Positions 33,166-44,100 of a stretch of DNA of 64,000 nucleotides are shown piece by piece. This stretch comes from Streptomyces sp. Tu 3180 (GTDB taxonomy: Bacteria > Actinomycetota > Actinomycetes > Streptomycetales > Streptomycetaceae), in assembly GCF_009852415.1 (NCBI RefSeq), contig NZ_WOXS01000002.1, positions 1,302,001-1,366,000 of the forward strand, in the 5' to 3' direction. The position numbers and the translations under genes were made by a program. Every line of letters starts with the position of its first letter. Within the stretch, counting starts at the first letter, position 1. The notes beneath the pieces were generated by a model. That model searched no databases, was not told the DNA's origin, and saw nothing but the letters and a program-made list of their open reading frames with translations.

Positions 33166-35296
33166 GTCTCAGGTCGGCGCAGCAGTAAGCCGTGTACGCG
33201 AGTCCCAGCAGATTGCCCTTGCCGAGCAGTTGCGCCCGCACGCGGTGCAGTGACTCGCCCACTGTCAGCCCTTCCAGGAAATGACGCCAGAACGACTGGG
33301 CCACCTCGCTCGCGAAGTTCTGGCCGACCGGGATCTCCGTGCCGATGATCCCGGAAGCACCCAGGTTGCTGAACACGTCGACGAAGGAGAGCCAGGTGCC
33401 CGGGTTGTCGTCGGTCGTGTGACAGCCGTTGAGGAAGACGAGCGGGGCATTCTCCTCCCAGTCCCGCCACCCCTTCGTCTCGGTCACGTCACGCGCCCCG
33501 GTCACGCCGGCCGCCTCGGTCATCCGGGCCGAGATGTCAGCGGGTTTGACGAGTTGTCCGTGCCCGACCTCCAGGACCGTGGCACCCGTGCGGTCAGCGG
33601 CATCCTTCTCTCTGCGGCCGTGGCAGTAGAAGTACACACAGTCCTGGTCGGCACCGAAGAGCTCATCCAGCAGGGTCGTGCGAGAGTCGCAGTCCCGCAC
33701 ATTGTCCGCACCGAACTGCTCCCTCAGGGACGTCATGTGCCGCTCCGCCAGGTCTGCGCGCGGCAGAGTGAGAGCGCGCCCGACAGTCACGTGCGGCTTG
33801 CCCAGGCCACGTCCGGCCCGTAGTGGCAACGTGCCTCGGTCCTTTCGCGAGGTGGGCTGCTCGATCGCATGCCGGAAGCCCCAGAAGCCGTACGGGCAGA
33901 CGGTGTTGCGAGTGTGCCGCGCCGAGTCCCGGCACGCTCGTCCGGTGCCGTCGTCGTGACGGGCCTGCTCCAGGCCCGCTTCGCAGAACGCAGGGCTGTC
34001 GCCGGTGTCGACAGGGATGTCGTAGACAAGGGCCCAGGGAAACATCAGCGGCTGCCCCTGTTGCCGGCAGATCTGGACGGTCGCGGGCTCCCGCAGTCGG
34101 TCGCGCAGTGCTGCCCGCTGCGCGGGCACCGGCGCGAGCAGATGGAGCAGGTCCCAGCCCACGGCGGCCAGCCGCCACAGATCGTCCCGGAACTCCGCGT
34201 CGCTCTTGGCGTTGTCCGCACCGAGCCTGTCCCGGGGCGGGATCCCCTGGTCACCGGGCTTCTCCGGAGGAACCGCGCGGGTGGCGTGCACATCGGTGAG
34301 GACGGCACGGGCCCGGGAGAGGGCACCCTCGATCTGTGCCTCGGTCAGCCAGAAGGTACTGACCGGGCGGTCCCCTCCGTCGACGTCCACGACCAGGGCC
34401 CCGTCGAATCCGCGGGAGACCCTGATGGCCGCGTCACGGCTCGGCAGGGTGTCCAGGCCGAGGAAACCAGAGATCAGCGTGAAGTCGACCTCGCCCCGCA
34501 GTGAGCCGCCCGTGGGCTCCTCCCGCTCCCCCACGCGCGCGAGGACGGTCGCGGACTGGAGCAGGTTGCCCCGGTACGACACGGTGACCCGCAGGCTCGC
34601 CTCAGAGCGTGGCCCGGCGGGCGCCGTGACCGGGATCCACAAGTACTTGCCGCGATGCTCGGACCGACACACGTGCCGACCGCCGGGCGGGCAGGGGCAG
34701 ACATAAGCACCCCCGTCGAGCGGCAGGAACATCGCGTGGCGCCGGTCCGGCACCAGGAAGTCCTCGCTCAGCGCGTTGATCTGAAGCCAGTCGCCCTGCG
34801 CACCGCTGTCCACGTGCGGCAGTGCGTCCTCCGGGAACGGCTGCGCGCTCTCCCACAGCAGACTGTCCTGAGTGAGGTTTCCGATGTCCAGCCGCAGGTG
34901 GTATCGGGCACCCGCCCCGAGCAGCCAGTCATGGGCCACCACCTGCTGGGAGATCGGCCACGTCAGGCAGAGGTTGAGGTAACGGTCGTCAGGAGGCGCG
35001 GCGGCCGACCGGTCCTGGGTGACGGGCGGCTCGTCGGTGTCCGGCTGCGGCAGTGCCTGTACGGGCACGCCGCGCTCGTTCGTCCCACGCTCGGCCAGGT
35101 ACTTCCTCAGCATCCGTTTCACGCCGGCGTTGTTGCGCCGTATCTCCTGCAGCCGTACCTGGAACGTCTGCTCGTCGGCGATGTCCTCCGCCAATAGGGC
35201 CAGCAGTGCTTCTCGGGAGGGCTGGTCCAGCTCGTCCCACAGCGGTGAGGTGCAAAGCCGTCGCAGTTCCTCCTTCCCGATCGCGGCGTTCACCAT
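33152..35296 (-). CDS. CHAT-domain caspase-like protease with N-terminal helical adaptor
   Basis: A 714-residue protein. Residues about 5-66 form a compact helical domain (EELRRLCTSPLWDELDQPSREALLALLAED, then VRLQEIRRNNAGVKRMLRKYLAERG), reminiscent of death-like effector-associated adaptor domains. Residues about 100-380 are beta-rich with a Cys/His patch (VCPCPPGGRHVC). The CHAT domain fills about 400-714, entered through LMFPWALVYDIP. Catalytic His559 lies in CVYFYCHGRR and Cys625 in LVFLNGCHTTDDNPG; a characteristic tail follows (ASEVAQSFWRHFLEGLTVGESLHRVRAQLL in parts). ATG 35296 has AAGG six bases upstream. It is divergent from a second CHAT gene and convergent with the membrane protein gene. 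Predicted to cut a protein on receiving a signal through its adaptor. Confidence 0.85.
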   Translation of the reverse strand: MVNAAIGKEELRRLCTSPLWDELDQPSREALLALLAEDIADEQTFQVRLQEIRRNNAGVKRMLRKYLAERGTNERGVPVQALPQPDTDEPPVTQDRSAAAPPDDRYLNLCLTWPISQQVVAHDWLLGAGARYHLRLDIGNLTQDSLLWESAQPFPEDALPHVDSGAQGDWLQINALSEDFLVPDRRHAMFLPLDGGAYVCPCPPGGRHVCRSEHRGKYLWIPVTAPAGPRSEASLRVTVSYRGNLLQSATVLARVGEREEPTGGSLRGEVDFTLISGFLGLDTLPSRDAAIRVSRGFDGALVVDVDGGDRPVSTFWLTEAQIEGALSRARAVLTDVHATRAVPPEKPGDQGIPPRDRLGADNAKSDAEFRDDLWRLAAVGWDLLHLLAPVPAQRAALRDRLREPATVQICRQQGQPLMFPWALVYDIPVDTGDSPAFCEAGLEQARHDDGTGRACRDSARHTRNTVCPYGFWGFRHAIEQPTSRKDRGTLPLRAGRGLGKPHVTVGRALTLPRADLAERHMTSLREQFGADNVRDCDSRTTLLDELFGADQDCVYFYCHGRREKDAADRTGATVLEVGHGQLVKPADISARMTEAAGVTGARDVTETKGWRDWEENAPLVFLNGCHTTDDNPGTWLSFVDVFSNLGASGIIGTEIPVGQNFASEVAQSFWRHFLEGLTVGESLHRVRAQLLGKGNLLGLAYTAYCCADLRLSRP

Positions 35297-35391
35297 GAGG
35301 GCCTTTCGACTGGGGCCAGACAACCCTGAGGGATAATTGTGCACGCCGCGCACTGATGAGCCGGGATTCAGCAGGCGGAGAGGGGCGGACG
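35297..35391. promoter_or_regulatory. Divergent promoter region of the two CHAT genes
   Basis: Ninety-five bases separate the starts. The only AT-rich core is GGGATAATTGTG at about 35330-35341, a plausible -10 area for one or both directions. No clear operator was found. Confidence 0.4.
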
Positions 35392-37977
35392 GTGACGACG
35401 CCGCGGGAAGTACTGGTCGAATTGTCATGGACGACCAAAACGGAGCTACGCGCGGCGCTTCTGTCTCCCGAGGGCCTCCCCGGCACCGAGGCCGAGAGCT
35501 TCCGGTTCATGGACGAGGACGACGTCGAAGCGCTCCTGATCCTGCAGGACGCCCTCGCGCTGGAGGATCTGTCGGACGCGGTACTGCCGAAGGCCGTGCG
35601 GCGTCACCTCAGTCGTGAAATGACCCTCCTCGCGGACGGCCAGAAGGTGCGGCTGAGAGTCCGTCTCCTCACCGGACCGGAAGACACGGTTCGGTTGGCT
35701 GCTCTTCCGCTGGAACGGGTCTGTGTACCCGAGGCGCACGCCGTCGACGCGACCGAGGCGTGGCAGAACTGGGTCGAGCACGGTCACGGCGTCGTGGGCG
35801 TCCCGAAGACCTCTCTGCGTGAGCACCCGCACATCTCCCTGGTCCGTGAAGTCCTCCCACGACGCACCATGCCTTCGGCCGTCGTGGAAGGCCTCAACGA
35901 TGTCATCGTGGTCGCCGGCGCCGCTTCCGTCCAGGGGGAGATCACCACCAGGCCGGGCACGACGCGACACGTGGCGGGTCCGGGGCCGCTGACGTACGGA
36001 AGCGAGGATCGCGACCGGATCGTGGCGGTCCTGGACGGCAGCCGGTTCCGGACCCGGCCGTTGGACCCCGCGCCGGCGGACACCGCGGCGATCCACCGGG
36101 ACCTGGCCGGTGGGCCGCTCGCCTTTTACTTCGGCGGACATCATGTCGACGGCGGACTCGTCGTCGCGCGCGAGCCGGGATCCAGGGCCGCGCACTGGCT
36201 GGACGGCGACACACTCGCGGCGTGGCTGGTGGACGAAATGGTCCCGCTGGCCGTCCTGATGGCGTGCGACTCGGCGTCGCCGGCCCCTGACGACGAGGGG
36301 CGCCATGAGGCGTCGCTGGCCGAACGGCTCGCGCTGGCCGGGGTGCCGTACGTGGTGGCGGTGGACGGCAAGGTCCGGGACGGTCAGGCGGGCGACTTCG
36401 CCGGCCGGTTCTTCGCGGCCCTGGTCAACGGTGTCGACGTGGACTTGGCCGTGCTGGAGGGTGCCAAGGCCTTCGAGGGGACCAGCGTTCACCCGGTGCT
36501 GTTCACCTCCCGGGCCGGAGCCCCGCTCAGACTGGGCACACCGGCCCCCCGGGAGGCGGCGTCGATGTCCTCGGCGGCGCACCGCGTGCCCACGGGCGTC
36601 GCCGACCGGATCGACGAACGTTTCCGCGTCTGTCTCAAGGCGGAGCTCTGCCTGCGGGAAAGCGCCTTCACCTCGGTGCTCGCCGATCCCTCGGGCGACA
36701 ACCTCGCGGACCTGCTCAACCGTACGGAACAAGAGCTGTGGCGGACGAGAGTCGAGCGGAAGGAGCCCTTGGACGGTAAGCGGCTCCTCTGGTACACGTA
36801 CGGGTCGCCGCGGAATCTGCCCGACCTGACCCCGGAGTCACTGCGGCTGGCCCTCTCCCCGGCCTACGTTCCCGAGCGGCCCATGGGGCTGGTGATCCGC
36901 CGACCGGCTTCCTTTCCCGCCGGCCTGGACTGGACCGGCCACGTCCGAGAACTACGGCGTCTGCTCCCGGGGTTGCGCGGCGTGGTCCTCCAGGTCCACA
37001 ACGGCTCCCTCCCGGCCACACGGCGTACGGCGCAGCGCATCGCCGAGGAACTGGGTGAGGGCGAGTACCTGGTTCGGGCCCTGGAACACCCCGACGCCTC
37101 CGATCCGGACCTGTTCGGCGCCGCACTGGCCGAGGCCCTGAGGGCCACCGGGACGACGCCGCCCACGGGGCTGTCCGACGCCTCCACCGTCATCGCGTAC
37201 CTGAATGGCGCCGGCTCGCCCTGGGGCGACCTCACCGCCGAGGCCGGGGTGCTGCGGGCCGTACGGGCCAGGCAGCCGGACATCGGGGACGAACTGCTGC
37301 GCGCTCATGCCGTCGACCGGTCCGACCCGGCACGCTGGGCTTCGCTGTGGGCGACCGAGGGCGACGACGCGGCCACCCGGGCGTGGCTGCGGACGGCCCA
37401 CCGGGCCGGCCGCCTGCCGCGGCCCGAAGCGTTCCGGGGCGTCGCCCTCACTCCGACGATGGTCGACACGGTCGTCCTGGGCCTTCTGCACACCGGTCTG
37501 CACACCGACGACGCGTTCCGCGCGTGGCTCGAGGAGCAGCAGCCGTCCGACGCGGTCACCGCCGCGGCGAGAGTGGCGGCACGCGGGGAGGAGCCCGTGG
37601 TGCGCGCCCAGGACCTGGCAAGTCCTGAGCACGCCGTGGCACTGGACCGAGCCGGGCTGTTGTCCGGCTCGGACTTCACCGAGCTGGATCCTCTGGGGCA
37701 ACGGCTCGGCAGCTGGACCCTGCTGATGCGTCTTCCTCTGAGCACCTCCCGCATGACCTGGGTGCTCGATCGCTCACCGGCCCGCCGCTCGCTCGTCGGT
37801 CTGGCAAGCAAGTTCCCCAGCGGTGTACCGGACTACGACCTCCAGGACGAACTGCACGATCTGCGGGGAGCGTTGCGGCCTTCACTGTTCATCCCCCCGA
37901 GGGGTCCTGGACTTGACCATCGGCCGCGTGCGCGCCTCCGGCGACCGACGGTCCGCCCTTGTGCGGACATGGGGTGA
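35392..37977 (+). CDS. Second CHAT-domain protease, long C-terminal extension
   Basis: An 861-residue protein. The N-terminal 230 residues are alpha/beta and lead into the protease (VRLAALPLERVCVPEA). Catalytic His250 is in LAFYFGGHHVDGG, where the usual His-Gly is His-His, and Cys292 is in AVLMACDSASPAP. ERLALAGVPYVVAVDGKV and FAGRFFAALVNGVDVDLAVLEGAK follow, as in CHAT peptidases. Residues about 340-861 are a helical region I cannot name (VVLQVHNGSLPATRRTAQRIAEEL; ARAWLEEQ-type helices). Unlike the first CHAT protein it has no obvious adaptor. GTG 35392 follows GGAGAGGGG. The giant gene lies 150 bases downstream on the same strand and is probably cotranscribed. Confidence 0.85.
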   Translation: MTTPREVLVELSWTTKTELRAALLSPEGLPGTEAESFRFMDEDDVEALLILQDALALEDLSDAVLPKAVRRHLSREMTLLADGQKVRLRVRLLTGPEDTVRLAALPLERVCVPEAHAVDATEAWQNWVEHGHGVVGVPKTSLREHPHISLVREVLPRRTMPSAVVEGLNDVIVVAGAASVQGEITTRPGTTRHVAGPGPLTYGSEDRDRIVAVLDGSRFRTRPLDPAPADTAAIHRDLAGGPLAFYFGGHHVDGGLVVAREPGSRAAHWLDGDTLAAWLVDEMVPLAVLMACDSASPAPDDEGRHEASLAERLALAGVPYVVAVDGKVRDGQAGDFAGRFFAALVNGVDVDLAVLEGAKAFEGTSVHPVLFTSRAGAPLRLGTPAPREAASMSSAAHRVPTGVADRIDERFRVCLKAELCLRESAFTSVLADPSGDNLADLLNRTEQELWRTRVERKEPLDGKRLLWYTYGSPRNLPDLTPESLRLALSPAYVPERPMGLVIRRPASFPAGLDWTGHVRELRRLLPGLRGVVLQVHNGSLPATRRTAQRIAEELGEGEYLVRALEHPDASDPDLFGAALAEALRATGTTPPTGLSDASTVIAYLNGAGSPWGDLTAEAGVLRAVRARQPDIGDELLRAHAVDRSDPARWASLWATEGDDAATRAWLRTAHRAGRLPRPEAFRGVALTPTMVDTVVLGLLHTGLHTDDAFRAWLEEQQPSDAVTAAARVAARGEEPVVRAQDLASPEHAVALDRAGLLSGSDFTELDPLGQRLGSWTLLMRLPLSTSRMTWVLDRSPARRSLVGLASKFPSGVPDYDLQDELHDLRGALRPSLFIPPRGPGLDHRPRARLRRPTVRPCADMG

Positions 37978-38127
37978 ATCGGAGATGTCCGTTGGAGCAC
38001 GTGATGAACCTGATGACCCGATAGACTGCGTGATCCGCGGCACACCTTGATCGCTGTGTTGCGTGTGGGTGCGTGCCGCACCGCGGGGGACGGCGGACAG
38101 TGCGCCGGACAACAGGGAAGGACCGCA

Positions 38128-41100
38128 GTGCTCGAAAACTGGTACTTCTGTTCGGCTCTGAGCCTGCCGCCACGTGCGGCCTCGGACTACCTCGACGTCG
38201 TCACCGCCCTGCGGGAGCCCGTCGAACAGCCCGGTTCCGGCGAACTGGTCTGTGCCGCCCTCGAATGGCTGGCCGGCTCGGACACTCCGCTCGCGGTGTA
38301 CGCACTGCCTCATGTGCTCAGGGCGCACCAGGTGTTCCTGGCCGAGCACGAGCGCTACGAGACGGAGGACGCTCCGGCGGAGCACCGGCGCTGCGTCTGT
38401 GTCCGAGAGCTGACCGGACGGACCGGTGTCCTGTACCGGAGTGTCGCGGAGGTACTGCCGCAGGAGCTGCGGCCACTGGTCACCGCCGTGCTCCAAGCCG
38501 TCGGTACGGGAGACCCGGAGGCGGTACGGCTGCTGGGCAAGGTGCTGGACGGGCCCGCCGTGGTCGCGGCCGCCACCGCCGACGAGCCGTCGCCTCCTTA
38601 CCACGACCTCCTGGACCATCTGCTGCCCTCCGTCCTGCTGGCAGCCGCCCGTGCGTTGACGGGCGTGCGCCGGGACGCCCTCGGTGAGCTCCTGGACGAG
38701 TTCCCGGTGCTCCTCGACGGTGCCCTGCGCGGCAGGTACGGCAGGCTGGCGCTGCTGCAGGCGACGGAACTTGCCGCCGCGTTGCGACCGGAGGACACCA
38801 CGGCCCTCATCGACCGGTTGGCGCGAGCCGTGGGCGGCTCCTTCGACATGGAACCCGACGTCCTGGCCACGGCCGCCCGGGTGGTCTTCCGCTCCACCGG
38901 AGAGACCGACGACGACGTGTGGGACCGGCTCGTGACGGAGGCGGCCACGGGAGCCGAGCTGGGCCGCTGGACGGCCCGGAGGCGACCGACGGGCGTTCCG
39001 GGTGACGGCACCCCCGACGGAAGCCGCCGGGTACTGGCGTACGCCCGGCTCGGCGGCACCGGGAACCACCGCTACTCGCCGATGCCGGGAGTGCTCTGGC
39101 AAGCGGCCCTGTACGAGCGTGCCGCCGAGCTCGACGCCGGCCGAGCCGCACGATGGCTCGAGCGTTACTGGCAGGCACCGGATGGTCTGCCGCCCCAGCG
39201 GCAGATGCGAGTGACCGTCCCTCACGGCGACGACTACGCACACGCGCAGCTTCACGTAGGACGGCTGCTGCGGTTGCGCGGCCACGACGGGCGCCTGCCG
39301 GTGCTCTACCTGACCGACGGTCCCGCCGAGGCCACCGATCCGGCGACGGCTGCCCAGGTGTGGTCGCCGTGGATCCTTTCGCCGCCCGGTGAACCGAAGC
39401 AGTTCCGCGCCACTCCCGAACAGATGGTCCGACTGCTTGCCGCCGGCTCCCTGGCCGTGCGCCTGCTGTCCGCCAGGTCTCCGCGCGAAGCTCGGGTAAC
39501 CGGGCGGGTCCCCGACTTCCTGCTGCTCCTGCTGACGCATGTCCGTGACATCCTCGGCACCCGCCACCGGACCCTCATGAAGGAGCTGACCGACGGCCAC
39601 GGGGACGGAAGCACCGGCCAGGGGCAGAGGGAGGCCGGGGCGCCCAGGAGTCCCGCGGTGTTGTCGGCGCCCGTACGCCGTCTCGGGGCATTCATGCTCC
39701 ATCAGATCCAGCAGGTGGACGCCGTCGGCACCGGCAAGCGGCCCGGCGTGCACCCTGGCGAGGTGGTGCGGCTGGTGGCCGGGGTGCACGCCTGGGACAC
39801 GCAGGAGCGGAAGCCGCCCGCGCCGGTCCGATCGCTGGTCAGGTCCCGTACCGCGCTCGGAATCGGGCTCAGCTGGCTCCAGGAGGCCGCGGCCGGAGGC
39901 ACCCGGCCGCACCGGACGGAGGGCAGCGGCCGATGGTTCACCACCCCGGACGGCACGGTGGCCCCGGCACGTGCACTGCTCGAGTTCGCCTCGGGCCTCG
40001 GGGACCAGCCGCACCGGAGCACTTCCGTCCAGGCGGCACTGCTGTGGCGTGAGATCTATCCGGGAGAGTCCGCCTACGCGCTGCGCTGGGACTGGGTGGG
40101 GGGCAGGCCGGAGTACGCCGACCCGAGTGCGGCGGCCGCACTGCACTACCGCAGGCTCTTGCTGAGCGCGCCCAAGGACCCGGGCCGGGACGCCTTCTCG
40201 GTGGCCGATTGGGCCGGCATGGGCGAGGAACTGGAGAGGGACGTCTCCGACGACTACGGCATCATTCCGGTGACCGTGCGGACCCTCAGGCTGACGGCGC
40301 TGCTCCGCGAGCCGGACCTGGGGGACGCGGAGGCGTACGGGGACTGGGTGACATCCTGGTCGCTGCTGGTCCGGTCCCTCAACCTGCCCCAACACCTGCC
40401 TCGTTGGGTGCGCGGCCGCATGTTCGACATGTTCGCGTCCCCCGTCTCGGGGAAGGGGTCGCACGACCGTGTGCTGCGCGTCCTGGAGCAGGTCGTCGAC
40501 ACGGTCATCGATCTGAGTTCCAAGGCTCCGTTCTACTACGACCGGCTGTTCGAAGTGCTCGGCGACGGCATGCACTTGGCTCCTACGAGCGCCAACCGTC
40601 TGCGACAGCGGGCGCTGCGGTCGCTGTACGTCCGCTGGGGGCCCTGGGGTCTGACGACCTCGGCCGGCAACCCCTTCGACGTCTGCGGTGACCGTGCCTC
40701 GCTGCGCGGTACCGAGGCCGCCCTGGTCGAATTCCTGCGCAACACGTCCCACCGTATGCTGGAGGCCCGCGAGCTGCCGTTGGCCACCGGCATGAACAAG
40801 TTGTGGCGGGACGCCCACGCACCGGCCCTCACTCCGGCCCAACGGGTGGAGCCCGGTGCCTCCGACGGGGAGTCGTGGCTGGTCCGGGCCGGTACCGTCG
40901 ACCGTCGCGCCGGGGAGACGATCCTGTACCAGCCCGGTGTCGTGATCGACGCGCGGATGGAGGGACGCAACCGCGTGCCGGTGCACAACCTCTTCCTGCC
41001 CGACGCGCCCCGCCCGGAAGAGGGCATGTACGTTCTCGGGCTCGTCACCGCCAAGGACGGCAGCACGACGGGTTCCCGGCAAAAGCTGTGGATCAACTTC

Positions 41101-44100
41101 GGGCAGCGGTTTCCCGTGCCCGCGCTGGTGCCCGAGTACCTGGCCCGACGTCGACGGGTAGGCGATGCCGTGGCCGTCCTGCTCACCGCGGACGGAGCCC
41201 GGCTGCACGGTGACCGCGTCGTCGCGCTGGCCCGCAGGCCCCCCGAGGACGGGGAGATCCGGACGGCGGAACTGAGCGTGGTCGACCGCTTCCCCGGGCT
41301 GGAACTGTCCGTCCACGGCGTGGACGAGGACGGCTATCCGCGAGGAACGCATCCCAACGACATCGCGGCGCGGCGCCGCTGGGATCCCGACCTGTCCCGG
41401 ACCCACTCGTCCTCCGCCGGTACCGGTCTGCCCTGCGACACCCTGGCCCGGTGGGACAAGACGCTCGGCCACTGGGTGCCGGTGGACGCCGGGCCTCCCG
41501 AACTCGCCGTGGCGCCGGGCGTCGACGAGGCCGACACCGGGCAGCGTTCCGAGCGGACGACGCTGCGGCTGGTGCTCGAGGGGCCGGCGACCGACCGCAC
41601 GGGATTCGGCCCTGCCTGGCGGTTCGTCACCACACCGGGTCGTGCCTATGTCCTGGGTCCCTCCGCCTGGGATGCGGCGGACTGGCAGAAGCTGGACGAG
41701 GCCTGCTCGGCCGGACGTGCCGGGCTGATCGTGCACGCCTCCTACGAACCAGGGCACGGACGGCTCACCCTGCGCGAACCGGCACCCGGCCAGAGCCCGT
41801 TCGACGACCGCAACGCCCGCTGGCTGGAGCTCTTCGACGCCTCCCCCGCGCAGGCACCGTCCAGCGGACCTGCCGAGGACGAACACGACGACGACCAGAC
41901 CGACATCCCCGTCCAGGAGCTCTACCTCGAGGCGCAACGGCACGACGCCGACGGTGACGGCGGCTCCTGGACCATCGACGTCCCGGCCGTCGCCGGCTTC
42001 CCCACCCGGATCAAGGTCAACCTCATCGGCCGGGTGCGGCGTAAGCGTGCGCTGTGCAGCATCGACCACTGGGGAGAGCCACAGGCCCGAGGCCGTCTGG
42101 CCGTCGCCCGGGCGATGGACGAGTCGGGAGTCAGGGAGAAGGAGCGCTCTCCCGAGGCCTACGACCGGCTAGCCCGGTTGCGCGAGGGCATGGTGGTCGA
42201 ACTGGTCCGGCAGTTGACCAGGAAGCCGGAGGACACGGACTGCCTGGTGATGCTGTCGTCCGGGCTGACCGGCTGGGCGGCCACCGAATCACTCACGCTG
42301 ACCGGCGAGTTTCCCGTGATTTCGGAGACCACGCGTCGGCGCGCGATCGTCGTTCAGGACAATCACGCCCCGCGTCCGCAGCCACAGCGCGTCCCGGATG
42401 CCTACGACGACCTCGGCCAGGCGTGCACGGGCCTCACCGACCCGGCCCGCCTGGAGCGGACAGCCGCACTGCCAGGTCTGGTCCTCGGCCGCATGTACAA
42501 TACCGACAACGCCCTGACGATGTTGCGTGTCTGGCTCCGTCTCGATGATGAGGTCATCGAGGCCGTCGTCCCGGCCCTGTGCTTCGACCAGGCATCGCCC
42601 TCGGTGGGCGACCATCTGACGGCCGTCCGGACACCGGACGGCTGGGTCTTCTCCATCCTCCGGCGCCGGCTTCGGCTGCGCGCGCTGTGGGAATGGGCGG
42701 ACGACCTACCCGACAACACGTGGCACACCGTGGGTGTCGTCTCCGACCGCGGCGAGAACTACGGCAACACCGTCTCCCAGCACCCCTCGCTCGCCCGGCT
42801 TGCGCTGAGCCGTGCCCTGGAGGCCGGCCGGCAGCAGCCCGAGCGGGCCAGGGCGAGGCGCCTGCACCGGGGCAGAGTCCTGGTGGAACTGGACGGACGC
42901 TCGTTGGTGGGCACCATGAGCGGTTTCTACCTCGACGCCACTGCGCAGCCCGTCCACGTGGACCAGGTCCTGGTGCACACCCTGAGCGTCGACACGACCC
43001 CCGCATCGCGACGACAGGGCGATCGGCCGCGTTATACCGACGTGCAACGCCGGTTCGTGCTGTCACCGGCCACTCTGCGCTCCCGGCCGGATCGGAACCG
43101 GCGGACCGCGGACCCCGCGGTCGAATGGGCCCGTTTCCTGGCGCGCCGCGACCGGACCCTGGAGGGCCCGAAGGTGCGGGGACGCCTCCACCTCGATGTA
43201 CTGGCTCCCGACGCCAATGGCACCTACCAGACATGGCTGGACCCGGACGACGGCCCGCAGACCTTCGTCGGCGGACGCGGCTACTCCGAGCATCTGGTCC
43301 GGGCCGCCCCGGTGCCGTACGGGCGGGGATACCGCTACTCGCACCTGCGGGCCGCCCCGCTGACGGTGGCCGAGTTCGTCGAGAAGGTCGCCCCCCGCGC
43401 CCGCACGGATGGAAGCCGCTGTCCGATCGAACACGACCGCCGCCCCTACTACGTCGGGTTCGAAGAAACCGACGCCGGACCGATGCACCGCTTTGAGTGG
43501 GGGTACGGATGGTTCGCCGATGTGCCGCACGCGGCCCTCACCGTCGGAGGCGCGCCGGTGGACCCCGCAGCGCTGACGCTCTTCCACGGTGACCGGATCG
43601 ACGCCGTCTCGTTGACCGCCGCGGCCGAGGAAGAGGTACCGGGCGGGCTGAGGGTGTCGATCGCGCTGCGGGACATCCGCAAGAGCGTCGAGTACCAGAT
43701 CCACCAGGAGGCCGCGCACGACGTGGTCCACCTGCTGGACCTGGAGATCGACCACGCCACCGGACGGGTGGCGGTGCTCCGTGTGTACACCCGCAGCCGG
43801 GGGGTCGACCGCCACGGCGCCGACGACCATGTGGAAGGGCGCTCGGTACGGGCCCTCCTCCACCCGGACGACGTCGCCCGGCTGCTGGCGGCCGTCCCCC
43901 GGGACACGTCCCGACAGCGCGTCCTCGGCCGTGCCACGGTGGGGGAAGGACCCGCCCGCGGTCGCGTCCACCACTTCCGCCTGGTGCCCCCGAAGGCCGC
44001 GCCGGACGACCAGACCCCCGGCCTGCGGGCGGGCGACCGGCTTTACATGGAGGCCGGCCGGATCCAGCCGACGGCCAACGACTACCTGCTTCGCTTCGAT

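Noticed and set aside
37882..42069. Minus-strand open frame of about 1,395 codons opposite the giant gene
   Set aside because: Composition is His/Gly/Arg/Val-rich with no fold signature; it is an antisense shadow of a high-GC gene, as are the other long antisense frames over the giant gene.
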